Shown piece after piece: positions 1-9,546 of a stretch of DNA of 64,000 nucleotides (positions are counted from its first letter, which is position 1; the number at the start of each line of letters is the position of its first letter). The stretch comes from Streptomyces sp. R302. Lineage in GTDB: Bacteria; Actinomycetota; Actinomycetes; Streptomycetales; Streptomycetaceae. The stretch spans positions 1,021,513 to 1,085,512 of the forward strand of contig NZ_JABBGE010000001.1 in the NCBI RefSeq assembly GCF_012927245.1. The letters run 5' to 3'. The notes beneath the pieces were generated by a model. It saw only the letters and a program-made list of their open reading frames with translations, made no database searches and was not told the DNA's origin. A program made the position numbers and the translations under genes.

Positions 1-203
1 AGCTGGGGCCGACCGCCGACGTCATCGCGCACGCCAAGGCCGTCGGTCCGAACGTGGTCTTCGACGCCCCGCTGAAGCTCCAGATGGGCGCCGCGGCGAT
101 GCTGGCCTGGCCGCTCGCCGCGACGGTCGTCCACCTGCTCCTGACCGGGGTCTTCGGCCCCCGCGACCCGGAACAGGGCCCCTGGGACGCGTACCGGCAC
201 TGA
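1..203 (+). CDS. C-terminal end of a membrane protein (partial)
   Basis: Only the last 66 codons are inside the window, ending at a TGA. The visible part has a soluble stretch (VIAHAKAVGPNVVFDAP), one clear hydrophobic segment (LAWPLAATVVHLLLTGVF) and a short polar tail ending WDAYRH. This looks like the final transmembrane helix and cytoplasmic tail of an integral membrane protein. The family cannot be named safely from this fragment; a DUF2567-type streptomycete membrane protein is possible. It converges on the ybaK homologue with only 14 bp between the two stop codons. Confidence 0.7.
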   Translation, partial: LGPTADVIAHAKAVGPNVVFDAPLKLQMGAAAMLAWPLAATVVHLLLTGVFGPRDPEQGPWDAYRH

Positions 204-217
204 CCGGGGGTCAGCCG

Positions 218-715
218 TCAGCCGCGGCCGATCGGGGCGAGCACCGCAGAGGTGAGCGCGGCCAGGTCGGCGGGGGAGAGCTCGACCTCCAGGCCCCGCC
301 GGCCGGCCGAGACGCAGATCGTCGCGTGGCCCGACGCCGAGGAGTCGAGCACCGTACGCAGCCGCTTGCGCTGCCCGAGCGGGGAGATCCCGCCGCGGAC
401 GTAGCCGGTGGTCCGCTCGGCCGCCGCCGGGTCGGCCATCGCCGCCCGCTTGCCGCCGACCGCCGTCGCGAGGGCCTTCAGGTCCAGCTGGCCGGCGACC
501 GGCACCACCGCCACCGTCAGCTCCCCGTCGACGTCCGCCACCAGCGTCTTGAAGACCCGGTCGGGCGTGACGCCGAGGGCCTCCGCCGCCTCCTCGCCGT
601 ACGAGGGGGTCGCCGGGTCGTGCTCGTAGGCGTGCAGGGTGTACGCCGTCCCGGCTGCGGCCAGTGCCACCGTCGCCGGGGTGCCTCCGGCGTTCTTCTG
701 CTTCTTCTTCGCCAC
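218..715 (-). CDS. ybaK: YbaK-type aminoacyl-tRNA deacylase (Cys-tRNA(Pro) deacylase)
   Basis: 165 aa, the usual length for the YbaK/EbsC family, which hydrolyses Cys-tRNA(Pro) and so removes misacylated tRNA. The protein begins with a Lys-rich tag, then TPATVALAAAGTAYTLHAY, the family's opening helix, followed by GEEAAEALGV, VFKTLVADVDGELTVAVVP with the conserved substrate-pocket lysine, and GGISPLGQRKRLRTVLD, the family signature loop. The ATG start at 715 follows the LON-domain gene by 42 bp on the same strand, so the two are probably cotranscribed. No unusual residues were noticed. Confidence 0.92.
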   Translation of the reverse strand: MAKKKQKNAGGTPATVALAAAGTAYTLHAYEHDPATPSYGEEAAEALGVTPDRVFKTLVADVDGELTVAVVPVAGQLDLKALATAVGGKRAAMADPAAAERTTGYVRGGISPLGQRKRLRTVLDSSASGHATICVSAGRRGLEVELSPADLAALTSAVLAPIGRG

Positions 716-757
716 GGGGCGTCCTCGGTTCCTCGGTCCGTCAGTTCGGGTGGTCCG

Positions 758-1495
758 TCAGTTCGGGTGGGTCGGCGCCTGCGTCAGCTCCACCGCCGGC
801 AGCGACGGCAGGTGGCGCAGCACCGCTGTCTCCGCCCGCAGCAGCGCCAGCTCCTCGCGCAGCCGGACCGTGGTGTCCGGCGCCTCCAGGAGCCGCTGCT
901 TCGTCGGCACGTCCACCATGGCCGCCGCTGCGACCAGATAGGACACCACCGAGGGGTCGTCGGGCAGCTCCATGGTCGTCAGCGACCGCTCCCGCGCCCC
1001 CGCCAGCCGCTTCTGGTAGGAGCGGAAGGCCCGCAGCACGCCCTCGGCCAGCGCCTCCGCCTCCTTGCCGGGGTCCTCCGGCAGTTCCTCGGTCTCGGCC
1101 GTCAGGAAGGGGCCGCTCGCGTCCACCGAGCGCAGCCGCACCCGGGTGGTGCCGGTGACCATCACCTCGTACGAGCCGTCCCCGCGCTGCCGGATGCTCG
1201 CCGCGTCCGCGACGCACCCCACCGGGTGGAAGCTCTTGATCGGGTCCGGTCCGAAGCCGGCCGCCGGGCCCTTCTCGGGCAGGGCCGTCGGGTCCGGCAT
1301 CCCGGGCGCGGTCCTCGCGACCTCGGACCCGTCCCGGATCGCCACCACGGCGAACCGGCGCGGCTCGGAGTCGTCGATCTCCAGGAGCGTGCGCATCATG
1401 GCGCGATATCGCTCCTCGAAGACGTTGAGAGGCAGCACGAGGCCCGGGAACAGCACCGCGTTGAGCGGGAAGAGGGGCAGGCGAGCGGAGGTCAC
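758..1495 (-). CDS. LON peptidase substrate-binding domain protein
   Basis: 245 aa. It opens with LPLFPLNAVLFPGLVLPLNVFEERY, the hallmark of the LON N-terminal (PUA-like) domain, and carries the family's later elements (VGCVADAASIRQRGDGSYEVMVTGTTRVRL). There is no AAA+ module and no protease Ser-Lys dyad, so this is a stand-alone LON substrate-binding protein of unknown client. A GTG start (codon 1495-1493) was chosen because the Lon fold begins immediately after it and the upstream gene stops only 11 bp before it. The family is usual in actinobacteria, but its physiological role is not established. Confidence 0.88.
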   Translation of the reverse strand: MTSARLPLFPLNAVLFPGLVLPLNVFEERYRAMMRTLLEIDDSEPRRFAVVAIRDGSEVARTAPGMPDPTALPEKGPAAGFGPDPIKSFHPVGCVADAASIRQRGDGSYEVMVTGTTRVRLRSVDASGPFLTAETEELPEDPGKEAEALAEGVLRAFRSYQKRLAGARERSLTTMELPDDPSVVSYLVAAAAMVDVPTKQRLLEAPDTTVRLREELALLRAETAVLRHLPSLPAVELTQAPTHPN

Positions 1496-1506
1496 AGCGG
1501 CCAAGC

Positions 1507-2589
1507 CTAATGGCCGCGCGGACCGCTCCGTCCGGGGATTGTGCGAGCCCGTCCCCACAGCGGCGTCCGGCGCGCCAGCTCCGCCCGCGTCCGGTCCCGG
1601 GTGGCGAGGAACCGCCGCAGCGGATCGTGCCCGCCGACCGCCCACGGGAAGGAGGTGGCGTACGCCCCCGTGCGGCCGAACTCGGCCAGCGCCTCCTCCC
1701 ACCGCTCCCGCTCCACCAGCACGTACGCCAGCAGGTTCCGCCCCTGCGCGGGCCACGGGTCGCCCGCGTCGAAGGCGGCCGACAGCGCCAGGCCCCGGTC
1801 CGCGGCCCGGTCGATCCGCGCGAGGTCCGCACCCGTGCCCGCCGGTGCCGGTCCCGCCGGTGCGGTGCCCGGCCTCGTCGACCGGTCCCGGTACGGGCCC
1901 GGCAGCGGGCGCAGCGCCTCGTAGGCGGCGCGCACCGGCAGCGCCCCTACCAGCGAGCCGGGGGCCGCGTCGTCGGCGGCCTGCTCCGCGAAGTCGAAGG
2001 CGGCCCGCTGCGAGCCGTACCACTGCGCCGACAGGTACTTCAGGGCGGCGACATGGCAGCCGTAGTGGTGCGGGGAGCGGAGCAGCGCCTGCGCCCACAG
2101 CCCCTCGAAGACCGCGTGCCCGGCGTGCGCGCCGCGCGCGTGGTCGAGGGCGAGCCGCCACGGCACCGGATCGCGCCCGGCCTCCTCGGTGAGCGGCCGC
2201 AGCAGGGGGGCGAGCTCGCGCAGCCGCTCGGCCCGGGCCGGCGACTCCCAGGCCCGGCGCACCGCGAGCTGCGCGGCCACGAGGAGCGCGTCGGGGTCCC
2301 GCGGCGCGGCCTCCCGCCACCGGTCCAGCCACTCGCCCCGGCTGTACGCGAAGGTGGCGAGCCGGCCCACGTAGCGGTCCCGGTCCTCCCACTCGGCGGC
2401 GTCCCGGGTGGTCGCGAGCAGCTTCGCCGCGGGCTCCGGGTCACCGAGCGCGGCGGCGACCAGGGCGGGGGAGAGCCGCCCGTCGGGGGCGTCCAGCAGC
2501 ACGTCGTCGTCCGGCGTCAGCCCGGCGGCGAGACGCGGGGCGTGCCGGGCCGAGCGGGCGGTGCCGACCAGGGCGCGGAAGAAGGACAT
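1507..2589 (-). CDS. Conserved hypothetical protein, helical, unknown function
   Basis: About 360 aa, starting MSFFRALVG (an ATG four codons earlier at 2601 is the alternative; neither has an ideal Shine-Dalgarno). The sequence is Ala/Arg/Leu-rich and looks helical, with possible TPR-like stretches (RLATFAYSRGEWLDRWREA; GRNLLAYVLVERERWEEALAEF). It has no membrane segments or signal peptide. Its end lies 11 bp from the LON-domain gene, so the two are likely translated from one message. I do not recognise the family and assign no reaction. Confidence 0.75.
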   Translation of the reverse strand: MSFFRALVGTARSARHAPRLAAGLTPDDDVLLDAPDGRLSPALVAAALGDPEPAAKLLATTRDAAEWEDRDRYVGRLATFAYSRGEWLDRWREAAPRDPDALLVAAQLAVRRAWESPARAERLRELAPLLRPLTEEAGRDPVPWRLALDHARGAHAGHAVFEGLWAQALLRSPHHYGCHVAALKYLSAQWYGSQRAAFDFAEQAADDAAPGSLVGALPVRAAYEALRPLPGPYRDRSTRPGTAPAGPAPAGTGADLARIDRAADRGLALSAAFDAGDPWPAQGRNLLAYVLVERERWEEALAEFGRTGAYATSFPWAVGGHDPLRRFLATRDRTRAELARRTPLWGRARTIPGRSGPRGH

Positions 2590-2751
2590 GTCGGCTCGCA
2601 TCTTCCCACCGGGCGAGGGCGGAGGCCCGCCGTCCGCCCCCGCCTTCACCCGGATCACACCCCCTCTCCCCCTGGCCGTCACGCCGGTGGCGCGGCCGTC
2701 CACCGCACCACCCGCCGCACCACCCGCCACGCCGCCGGCCGGGGGAGCGGC

Positions 2752-4347
2752 TCACCCCCTGCTGAGCAGCCGGGTCGCGCCCGCCGCCACCGTGGTGGCG
2801 AGGATCCAGCCGAGCAGGATCAGCGCGGCCGCCGTCCACTGCCAGCCGCCCTCCAGCTTCCAGTAGCCGTCCTGGCCGAGGGCGATCACCGGGAGCAGCA
2901 GGTCCAGGGCGTACAGCGTGCCGTTCCACGCCGGGCCCTCGCCCTCCTTGATCGGCACCGGGTCGTACCGGGAGAAGGCGAGCGTGCCGGCCGCCCACAG
3001 CACCGCCATCCACAGCGCGGCCCGGCCCGGCCGGTAGCCGTACGCCACCGTCCAGTCCTGGACGTACCCCCACAGCTTCCCGGCGACCGGGAGCGTCTCC
3101 CGTCTGCGCCGCTGCTTGGCGAGGAGCACCTCCCGGGCGTCGGCGTCCTCCCCGCTGGCCCGCAGCACGGCCGCGAGCCGTTCGTACGGCTCCGGGGCGT
3201 ACTCCGGGGTCGCCGCCGCCACCCAGGCGATCCGCCGGGCCAGCGGGAAGTGGCCGTACGGCACGAGGTTCTCGTAGACGAAGCCGCTCATCGCGAGGCC
3301 GCCGGGGCCCGGCCAGCTGGTCGACAGGTCGATCAGCGTCACCACCTTCGCGCCGTTCAGCACCACCCGGCCCTCCTCCGGCCGCTCGCCGTTGAACCTC
3401 AGCTCCGGGGTGATGATCCGGCGCAGCGACAGCTCCTCCCGGCGGGCCCCGCTCAGCAGGAAGCGGGCGTGGTTGAGGTCCACCGCGTCCCCGAACCGCC
3501 CGTCGTCGAGCCGCACCCCGCCGTGGAACTCGGCAGGCTTGCGGCGGGCGTCCTGGAGCGGCGTCACGCCGTACGGCGGGGTCGCCGTGGACGGGCCGTC
3601 GCCCTCGTACACCCAGGCGGCGTTCAGATACAGCGTCCGCTCCACCGTCAGCTGCGGGGCGTTCAGCGCGCGGCGGCCCCGGTCGCCGCGCAGCACGCTG
3701 CCCCGCAGGCTGAGCGAGACCCCGATCTTCGCCCCGCGCAGGCTGACCTCGCCGTGCGTCTCGATCAGCTCGGCCTGGAGGTCCTGCGCCACCGACAGGC
3801 CGTCCGCCGTGATCGCCCGGCCGCGGCCGTCCGGCCACACCTGGATCTGGTTGAGCAGCAGGTCCGTGCCGACCTGCGCGTCCGTCAGCCGGATGCCGCG
3901 CCGCACCCGGCAGCGCGGCAGATGGAGGTCGCCCTCCGTGTGCAGCCGGGCCGCCTCCAGGCGGGGGAGCGCGCAGCCGACGAGCCGCAGCGTGCCGAAC
4001 CGGGCCTCGGGCAGCAGCACCTCGTCGTCGAAACGGCAGCCGTGCAGCTCCACGTACGGCCCTATGGCGCCGCCCGCCAGGTCGAGCACGCCGGTGATCC
4101 GCACCCCGCGCAGCTTCAGCGCGGCCACCCGGCCCGGCCGGGCCGTCGGGTCGCCGAGCAGCAGCGCCGCCAGCACGTCGGCGCGCACGCTCCGCTCCGG
4201 CCCCCACACCGCCTCCCCGAACGGGTCGTCCCGCTCCGGCACCCCCTCCGTCAGATCGCAGGTCCTGCCGATCCGGAACGCCTGCCACACGGCCCGCTCC
4301 GGACCCGTGAGACCCTCCGGCATCCCGTCCTCGTGCGGCTCGGTCAC
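2752..4347 (-). CDS. Membrane-anchored pentapeptide-like repeat protein (often labelled oxidoreductase)
   Basis: 531 aa. Residues from about 75 to 330 form a long run of short beta-helix-like coils ([51 protein letters not shown]), resembling right-handed quadrilateral/pentapeptide-type repeats. The C-terminus has two or more hydrophobic helices ([32 protein letters not shown]). Similar actinobacterial proteins are commonly annotated 'membrane-associated oxidoreductase', but no Rossmann glycine motif or cofactor site is visible here. It starts with ATG at 4347, divergent from hisD, with 216 bp between them. Confidence 0.8.
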   Translation of the reverse strand: MTEPHEDGMPEGLTGPERAVWQAFRIGRTCDLTEGVPERDDPFGEAVWGPERSVRADVLAALLLGDPTARPGRVAALKLRGVRITGVLDLAGGAIGPYVELHGCRFDDEVLLPEARFGTLRLVGCALPRLEAARLHTEGDLHLPRCRVRRGIRLTDAQVGTDLLLNQIQVWPDGRGRAITADGLSVAQDLQAELIETHGEVSLRGAKIGVSLSLRGSVLRGDRGRRALNAPQLTVERTLYLNAAWVYEGDGPSTATPPYGVTPLQDARRKPAEFHGGVRLDDGRFGDAVDLNHARFLLSGARREELSLRRIITPELRFNGERPEEGRVVLNGAKVVTLIDLSTSWPGPGGLAMSGFVYENLVPYGHFPLARRIAWVAAATPEYAPEPYERLAAVLRASGEDADAREVLLAKQRRRRETLPVAGKLWGYVQDWTVAYGYRPGRAALWMAVLWAAGTLAFSRYDPVPIKEGEGPAWNGTLYALDLLLPVIALGQDGYWKLEGGWQWTAAALILLGWILATTVAAGATRLLSRG

Positions 4348-4459
4348 TGCCGCCCCCTCGCTCTCCCCGATGCGCTCCCACCACTCCGCTCACCGGGTGT
4401 GGTGGATTCGTACAGTCGTTCTTCCCGCACTGTGACGGGCTGAACGCTAACGGTCAGGA

Positions 4460-4477
4460 GTGGCGAGGAGACGCCAC
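4460..4477. promoter_or_regulatory. Small inverted repeat upstream of hisD
   Basis: GTGGCG (4460-4465) and CGCCAC (4472-4477) form a perfect 6-bp inverted repeat with a 6-nt loop; a further GTGGCG copy follows at 4479-4484. It lies in the 216-bp divergent region before hisD. This could be a short hairpin in the his leader or an operator; no run of T follows it. Confidence 0.35.
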
Positions 4478-4507
4478 AGTGGCGCGTATCGACGCGCGGC
4501 AAGCCGT

Positions 4508-4524
4508 GTATCAGCCAGTGATAC
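4508..4524. promoter_or_regulatory. Candidate operator of the his operon
   Basis: GTATCA-GCCAG-TGATAC is a perfect 6-bp palindrome with a 5-nt spacer, ending 39 bp before the hisD start codon. Its size and symmetry fit a dimeric helix-turn-helix regulator; the cognate protein is unknown. It is AT-richer than its surroundings, which adds weight in this GC-rich DNA. Confidence 0.5.
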
Positions 4525-4563
4525 GGGAGTCCGGCGCCGTGGGCCGTCTGAGAGAATTGACCC

Positions 4564-5907
4564 GTGATCTCTCGAATCGATCTGCGCGGCGAGGCCCTCC
4601 CCGAGGGTTCCGCCCTGCGCGACCTGCTGCCCCGTGCCGAGTTCGACGTGGAAGCCGCCCTGGAGACGGTGCGGCCCATCTGCGAGGACGTACGGCATCA
4701 TGGCGCGGCGGCGGTGATCGAGTACGGGGAGAAATTCGACGGCGTGCGGGTCCCGGGCCTCCGCGTCCCCGCCGAGGCGATCGCCCGCGCCCTCGACGAG
4801 CTCGACCCGGCCGTCCGCGCGGCCCTGGAGGAGTCGATCCGGCGCGCCCGCCTGGTCCACCGCGACCAGCGCCGCACCACCCACACCACCCAGGTCGTGC
4901 CCGGCGGCACGGTCACCGAGAAGTGGATCCCCGTCGACCGCGTCGGCCTGTACGTGCCGGGCGGCCGGGCCGTCTACCCGTCCTCCGTCGTGATGAACGT
5001 CGTCCCGGCCCAGGAGGCCGGCGTCGCGGGCCTCGCCGTGGCCTCCCCGCCGCAGAGGGAGTTCGGCGGCCTGCCGCACCCGACGATCCTCGCCGCCTGC
5101 GCCCTCCTCGGCGTCGACGAGGTGTACGCCGCCGGCGGCGCCCAGGCCATCGCCATGTTCGCCTACGGCACCGACGGCACCGCCGACGAGCCCGGCTGCG
5201 CCCCCGTCGACCTGGTCACCGGCCCCGGCAACATCTACGTCGCCGCCGCCAAGCGCCTCCTCAAGGGCCGCATCGGCATCGACGCCGAGGCCGGCCCGAC
5301 GGAGATCGCGGTCCTCGCCGACGCCACCGCCGACCCGGCGCACGTCGCCGCCGACCTGATCAGCCAGGCCGAGCACGACCCGATGGCCGCCTCGGTCCTC
5401 GTCACCGACTCCGAGGCGCTCGCCGAGGCCGTCGAGGCCGAGCTGAAGACCCAGGTCGCCGCCTCCAAGCACGTCGACGACCGGATCGCCCCGGCGCTGG
5501 CCGGCAAGCAGTCCGCGCTCGTCCTCGTCACCGACCTGGAGGACGGCCTCAAGGTCGTCGACGCCTACGGCGCCGAACACCTGGAGATCCAGACCGCCGA
5601 CGCCGCCGCCCTCGCCGACCGGGTCCGCAACGCGGGCGCGATCTTCGTCGGCCCCTGGGCGCCGGTCTCCCTCGGCGACTACTGCGCCGGCTCCAACCAC
5701 GTCCTGCCCACCGGCGGCTGCGCCTGCCACTCCTCGGGCCTCTCCGTGCAGTCCTTCCTGCGCGGGGTGCACATCGTGGACTACACGCGCGACGCGCTCG
5801 CCGACGTGGCCCACCACGTGGTCACCCTCGCCGAGGCCGAGGACCTCCCGGCCCACGGCGCGGCGATCAAGGCCAGGTTCGGCTGGAAGGTGCCCGAGAA
5901 CAAGTGA
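4564..5907 (+). CDS. hisD: Histidinol dehydrogenase
   Basis: 447 aa, normal family length (about 430-450). HisD oxidises L-histidinol to L-histidine in two NAD-dependent steps. Visible signatures: [20 protein letters not shown] and [14 protein letters not shown] in the nucleotide domain, [11 protein letters not shown] with the zinc-binding Gln and His, and HLEIQ and [11 protein letters not shown] near the C-terminus. The GTG at 4564 is chosen because the family N-terminus (SRIDLRG) begins right after it; the ribosome site is weak (GAGAGA). It is the first gene of the his operon, and its stop overlaps the hisC start (GTGA). Confidence 0.97.
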   Translation: MISRIDLRGEALPEGSALRDLLPRAEFDVEAALETVRPICEDVRHHGAAAVIEYGEKFDGVRVPGLRVPAEAIARALDELDPAVRAALEESIRRARLVHRDQRRTTHTTQVVPGGTVTEKWIPVDRVGLYVPGGRAVYPSSVVMNVVPAQEAGVAGLAVASPPQREFGGLPHPTILAACALLGVDEVYAAGGAQAIAMFAYGTDGTADEPGCAPVDLVTGPGNIYVAAAKRLLKGRIGIDAEAGPTEIAVLADATADPAHVAADLISQAEHDPMAASVLVTDSEALAEAVEAELKTQVAASKHVDDRIAPALAGKQSALVLVTDLEDGLKVVDAYGAEHLEIQTADAAALADRVRNAGAIFVGPWAPVSLGDYCAGSNHVLPTGGCACHSSGLSVQSFLRGVHIVDYTRDALADVAHHVVTLAEAEDLPAHGAAIKARFGWKVPENK

Positions 5908-7025
5908 ACGCGTACGACAAGATCGGGATCGACGACCTGCCGATCCGCGAGGAGCTCAAGGGCAAGTCGCCCTACGGCGCCCCGCAGCTCGACGTGCCCG
6001 TCCAGCTGAACACCAACGAGAACCCCTACCCGCTGCCCGAGCCCCTGGTGGCCCGGATCGCGGAGCGGGTCGCCGAGGCCGCCCGGAACCTCAACCGCTA
6101 CCCCGACCGGGACGCGGTGGAGCTCCGCACCGAGCTCGCCCGCTACCTCACCCGCACCGGGGGCCACCCGGTCGCCGTCGGGAACGTCTGGGCCGCCAAC
6201 GGCTCCAACGAGGTCCTCCAGCAGCTCCTCCAGACCTTCGGCGGCCCGGGCCGCACCGCGATCGGCTTCGAGCCCTCGTACTCGATGCACTCCCTGATCG
6301 CCCGCGGCACCGGCACCGGCTGGATCTCCGGGCCCCGGCGCGAGGACTTCACCATCGACGTCGAGGCCGCCGAGGCCGCGATCGCCGAGCACCGGCCCGA
6401 CGTCGTCTTCGTCACCTCGCCCAACAACCCCACCGGCACTGCCGTCGAGGCCGCCGTCGTGGAGCGGCTGTACGAGGCCGCCCAGGCCGCGAAGCCCTCC
6501 CTGGTCGTGGTGGACGAGGCGTACGTGGAGTTCAGCCACCGCGCCTCGCTGCTGCCGCTCCTGGAGGGCCGGCCGCACCTGGTGGTCTCCCGGACCATGT
6601 CCAAGGCCTTCGGCGCCGCCGGACTCCGCCTCGGCTACCTCGCCGCCCACCCCGCCGTCGTCGACGCCGTGCAGCTGGTCCGGCTGCCGTACCACCTCTC
6701 CGCCGTCACCCAGGCCACCGCGCTCGCCGCCCTGGAGCACACCGACACCCTCCTCGGGTACGTCGAGCAGCTCAAGGCCGAGCGCGACCGCCTCGTCGCC
6801 GAGCTGCGCGCGGCCGGCTACGAGGTCACCGAGTCCGACGCCAACTTCGTCCAGTTCGGACGGTTCCCCGACACGCAGGAGGCGTGGCGGAGGATCCTCG
6901 ACCGGGGCGTCCTGGTCCGTGACAACGGCGTACCCGGCTGGCTGCGGGTCACCGCCGGCACCCCCGAAGAGAACGACGCGTTCCTCGACGCGGTTCGTGA
7001 GCTGAAGAAGGAGCAGAACGCATGA
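5904..7025 (+). CDS. hisC: Histidinol-phosphate aminotransferase
   Basis: 373 aa class I/II PLP aminotransferase that converts imidazole acetol phosphate plus glutamate to histidinol phosphate. Key features: [15 protein letters not shown], the canonical HisC N-terminus; [10 protein letters not shown], the PLP-ring aspartate strand; and [18 protein letters not shown] with the Schiff-base lysine. The GTG at 5904 overlaps the hisD stop by 4 bp, and the stop overlaps the hisB ATG by 4 bp, implying translational coupling. Confidence 0.97.
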   Translation: MNAYDKIGIDDLPIREELKGKSPYGAPQLDVPVQLNTNENPYPLPEPLVARIAERVAEAARNLNRYPDRDAVELRTELARYLTRTGGHPVAVGNVWAANGSNEVLQQLLQTFGGPGRTAIGFEPSYSMHSLIARGTGTGWISGPRREDFTIDVEAAEAAIAEHRPDVVFVTSPNNPTGTAVEAAVVERLYEAAQAAKPSLVVVDEAYVEFSHRASLLPLLEGRPHLVVSRTMSKAFGAAGLRLGYLAAHPAVVDAVQLVRLPYHLSAVTQATALAALEHTDTLLGYVEQLKAERDRLVAELRAAGYEVTESDANFVQFGRFPDTQEAWRRILDRGVLVRDNGVPGWLRVTAGTPEENDAFLDAVRELKKEQNA

Positions 7026-7615
7026 GCCGCGTAGGCCGCGTGGAGCGCACCACCAAGGAGACGTCCGTCGTCGTCGAGATAGACCTCGACGGCACCGGGA
7101 AGGTCGACGTGTCGACCGGGGTCGGCTTCTACGACCACATGCTCGACCAGCTCGGCCGCCACGGCCTCTTCGACCTCACGGTCAAGACCGACGGCGACCT
7201 CCACATCGACTCCCACCACACCATCGAGGACACCGCCCTCGCCCTGGGCGCCGCCTTCAAGCAGGCCCTCGGCGACAAGGTCGGCATCTACCGCTTCGGC
7301 AACTGCACGGTCCCGCTGGACGAGTCCCTCGCCCAGGTCACCGTCGACCTCTCCGGCCGCCCCTACCTGGTGCACACCGAGCCGGAGAACATGGCGCCGA
7401 TGATCGGCTCGTACGACACCACCATGACGCGCCACATCCTGGAGTCCTTCGTGGCCCAGGCGCAGATCGCGCTGCACGTGCACGTGCCCTACGGCCGCAA
7501 CGCCCACCACATCGTGGAGTGCCAGTTCAAGGCGCTCGCCCGGGCCCTGCGCTACGCCTCCGAGCGCGACCCGCGCGCCGCCGGAATCCTCCCCTCCACG
7601 AAGGGCGCGCTGTAA
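7022..7615 (+). CDS. hisB: Imidazoleglycerol-phosphate dehydratase
   Basis: 197 aa, the monofunctional dehydratase form found in actinobacteria; the histidinol phosphatase domain of the enterobacterial bifunctional HisB is absent. It contains [28 protein letters not shown] and [15 protein letters not shown], whose His and Glu residues bind the two manganese ions of the 24-mer enzyme. The start overlaps hisC by 4 bp. It is followed by a 2-bp gap and a small membrane protein gene. Confidence 0.97.
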   Translation: MSRVGRVERTTKETSVVVEIDLDGTGKVDVSTGVGFYDHMLDQLGRHGLFDLTVKTDGDLHIDSHHTIEDTALALGAAFKQALGDKVGIYRFGNCTVPLDESLAQVTVDLSGRPYLVHTEPENMAPMIGSYDTTMTRHILESFVAQAQIALHVHVPYGRNAHHIVECQFKALARALRYASERDPRAAGILPSTKGAL

Positions 7616-7617
7616 CC

Positions 7618-7782
7618 GTGACCGGCCTCTCCACCATCCTGATCGTCGTCGGGCTCTTCCTCCTCGGCGGCATCTACTCCTTCGTCAAGCAGCAGATGCC
7701 CAAGGGCCTCATCGTGCTGCTCTCCATCGGCGCCGCCATGTGCCTCACCGCCGGTGTGCTGCGACTGGACGTGTGGTCATGA
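7618..7782 (+). CDS. Small two-helix membrane protein inside the his operon
   Basis: 54 aa, starting with GTG 2 bp after the hisB stop and ending in an ATGA overlap with hisH. Two hydrophobic segments ([18 protein letters not shown] and [19 protein letters not shown]) are separated by a short basic loop (KQQMPK). This is a hairpin membrane protein with no catalytic motif. Its tight coupling on both sides says it is expressed with the histidine enzymes. No function is known to me; it might be a membrane tether or transporter accessory, but that is a guess. Confidence 0.85.
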   Translation: MTGLSTILIVVGLFLLGGIYSFVKQQMPKGLIVLLSIGAAMCLTAGVLRLDVWS

Positions 7783-8426
7783 GCACTGCGACTCCGAAGA
7801 AGGTCGTCGTCTTCGACTACGGCTTCGGCAACGTGCGCTCCGCCGAGCGCGCGCTCGCCCGCGTCGGCGCCGACGTCGAGATCACCCGCGACTACGACAC
7901 GGCGATGAACGCCGACGGGCTCCTCGTCCCCGGCGTCGGCGCCTTCTCCGCCTGCATGAAGGGGCTCAAGGAGGCCCGCGGCGACTGGATCGTCGGCCGC
8001 CGCCTCGCCGGCGGCCGCCCCGTCATGGGCATCTGCGTCGGCATGCAGATCCTCTTCGAGCGCGGCATCGAGCACGGCGTCGAGACCGAGGGCCTCGACG
8101 AGTGGCCCGGCATCGTCGAGCCGCTCAACGCCCCCGTCGTCCCCCACATGGGCTGGAACACGGTCGACGCGCCCGGGGACACCGAGCTCTTCGCCGGCCT
8201 CGACGCCGACGCCCGCTTCTACTTCGTGCACTCCTACGCGGTGCGCGAATGGAGCCTGGAGATCGGCAACCCCAACATCCGCGCCCCGAAGGTCACCTGG
8301 GCCACCCACGGCGAGCCCTTCGTCGCCGCCGTGGAGAACGGCGCCCTCTCGGCCACCCAGTTCCACCCCGAGAAGTCCGGCGACGCCGGAGCCCAGCTCC
8401 TCACCAACTGGATCGGAACCCTGTGA
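7779..8426 (+). CDS. hisH: Imidazole glycerol phosphate synthase, glutaminase subunit
   Basis: 215 aa class I glutamine amidotransferase that supplies ammonia to HisF. The nucleophile cysteine sits in [12 protein letters not shown], and the His-Glu pair is in [14 protein letters not shown] carries the oxyanion strand. The ATG at 7779 overlaps the stop of the small membrane protein gene (ATGA). HisH and HisF form the synthase heterodimer; hisF lies two genes downstream. Confidence 0.97.
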   Translation: MSTATPKKVVVFDYGFGNVRSAERALARVGADVEITRDYDTAMNADGLLVPGVGAFSACMKGLKEARGDWIVGRRLAGGRPVMGICVGMQILFERGIEHGVETEGLDEWPGIVEPLNAPVVPHMGWNTVDAPGDTELFAGLDADARFYFVHSYAVREWSLEIGNPNIRAPKVTWATHGEPFVAAVENGALSATQFHPEKSGDAGAQLLTNWIGTL

Positions 8427-9151
8427 GCACTCTCGAACTCCTCCCCGCCGTCGACGTCCGTGACGGCCAGGCCGTCCGGCTCGTCCACGGCGAGTCCGGC
8501 AGCGAGACCTCCTACGGCTCCCCGCTGGAGGCCGCCCTCTCCTGGCAGCGCTCCGGCGCCGAGTGGCTCCACCTCGTCGACCTGGACGCCGCCTTCGGCA
8601 CCGGCGACAACCGCGACCTCGTCCGGCAGATCACCGAGGCCATGGACATCAAGGTCGAGCTCTCCGGCGGCATCCGCGACGACGCCTCGCTCGCCGCCGC
8701 CCTCGCCACCGGCTGCACCCGCGTCAACCTCGGCACCGCCGCCCTGGAGACCCCCGAGTGGGTCGCCAAGGTCATCGCCGAGCACGGCGAGAAGATCGCC
8801 GTCGGCCTCGACGTGCGCGGCACCACCCTGAAGGGCCGCGGCTGGACCAGCGAGGGCGGCGACCTCTACGAGACCCTCGCCCGCCTCGACTCCGAGGGCT
8901 GCGCCCGGTACGTCGTCACCGACATCGGCCGCGACGGCACCCTCACCGGCCCCAACGTCGAGCTCCTGCAGAACGTCTGCGCCGCCACCGACAAGCCCGT
9001 CGTCGCCTCCGGCGGCGTCTCCTCCCTGGACGACCTGCGGGCCCTCGCCGGCCTCACGGACCTGGGCGTCGAGGGCGCGATCGTCGGCAAGGCGCTCTAC
9101 GCCAAGGCGTTCACCCTGGAAGAGGCGCTTCAGGCGGTGGCCGCCGTATGA
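8423..9151 (+). CDS. priA: Bifunctional phosphoribosyl isomerase A (HisA/TrpF)
   Basis: 242 aa (beta/alpha)8 barrel. In Streptomyces and Mycobacterium PriA isomerises both ProFAR (histidine) and phosphoribosyl-anthranilate (tryptophan). The N-terminal [19 protein letters not shown] holds the first catalytic Asp; [15 protein letters not shown] holds the second catalytic Asp. [11 protein letters not shown] and [13 protein letters not shown] are the phosphate-binding loops. No trpF is present anywhere in the window although trpE, trpC, trpB and trpA are, consistent with dual function. The GTG start overlaps the hisH stop. Confidence 0.95.
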   Translation: MSTLELLPAVDVRDGQAVRLVHGESGSETSYGSPLEAALSWQRSGAEWLHLVDLDAAFGTGDNRDLVRQITEAMDIKVELSGGIRDDASLAAALATGCTRVNLGTAALETPEWVAKVIAEHGEKIAVGLDVRGTTLKGRGWTSEGGDLYETLARLDSEGCARYVVTDIGRDGTLTGPNVELLQNVCAATDKPVVASGGVSSLDDLRALAGLTDLGVEGAIVGKALYAKAFTLEEALQAVAAV

Positions 9152-9546
9152 GCGACTCCGTGCGCAAGGTCGTCACCGGCGCGCCCTGGGAGGAGGAGTT
9201 CGGCTACTCCCGCGCGGTGCAGCTGCCGAACGGCCTGGTCCTGGTCTCCGGCTGCACGTCCGTGGTCGACGGAAAGATCGCCGACGGCGGCCCGTACGAC
9301 CAGGCGGTCAACTCCTTCAACGTGGCCTTCGCGGCCCTGAAGCAGCTGGGCCTCGGCCCGGAGGACGTCGTCCGGACGCGGATGTACATCACCCACGTCC
9401 GGGACGTGGACGAGGTCGGCCGTGCCCACAAGGAGCTGTTCGACGCGGTCCGCCCGGCCGCCTCGATGATCATCGTCTCCGGCTTCGTCGACCCCCGCCT
9501 GGTGGTCGAGGTCGAGGTCGAGGCGTACAGGAGTGATGCGGCATGA
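9148..9546 (+). CDS. RidA/YjgF family enamine/imine deaminase
   Basis: 132 aa Rid-superfamily protein. Typical stretches: [47 protein letters not shown] and [26 protein letters not shown]. The arginine in VVRTRMYIT matches the position that coordinates substrate carboxylate in active RidA proteins. It overlaps priA and hisF by 4 bp on each side. Rid proteins hydrolyse reactive enamine/imine intermediates; here it might protect PLP enzymes or remove a side product of the pathway. Confidence 0.9.
   Translation: MSDSVRKVVTGAPWEEEFGYSRAVQLPNGLVLVSGCTSVVDGKIADGGPYDQAVNSFNVAFAALKQLGLGPEDVVRTRMYITHVRDVDEVGRAHKELFDAVRPAASMIIVSGFVDPRLVVEVEVEAYRSDAA

Noticed and set aside
741..2392. Long overlapping minus-strand frames around the LON-domain gene
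   Set aside because: Only the last 245 codons of one frame resemble a known family; the rest is Arg/Gly/Ala-rich shadow translation of the neighbouring gene.
4344..4679. Small minus-strand frame in the hisD upstream region
   Set aside because: It covers the promoter region and the start of hisD, is Ser/Arg-rich, and has no family likeness.
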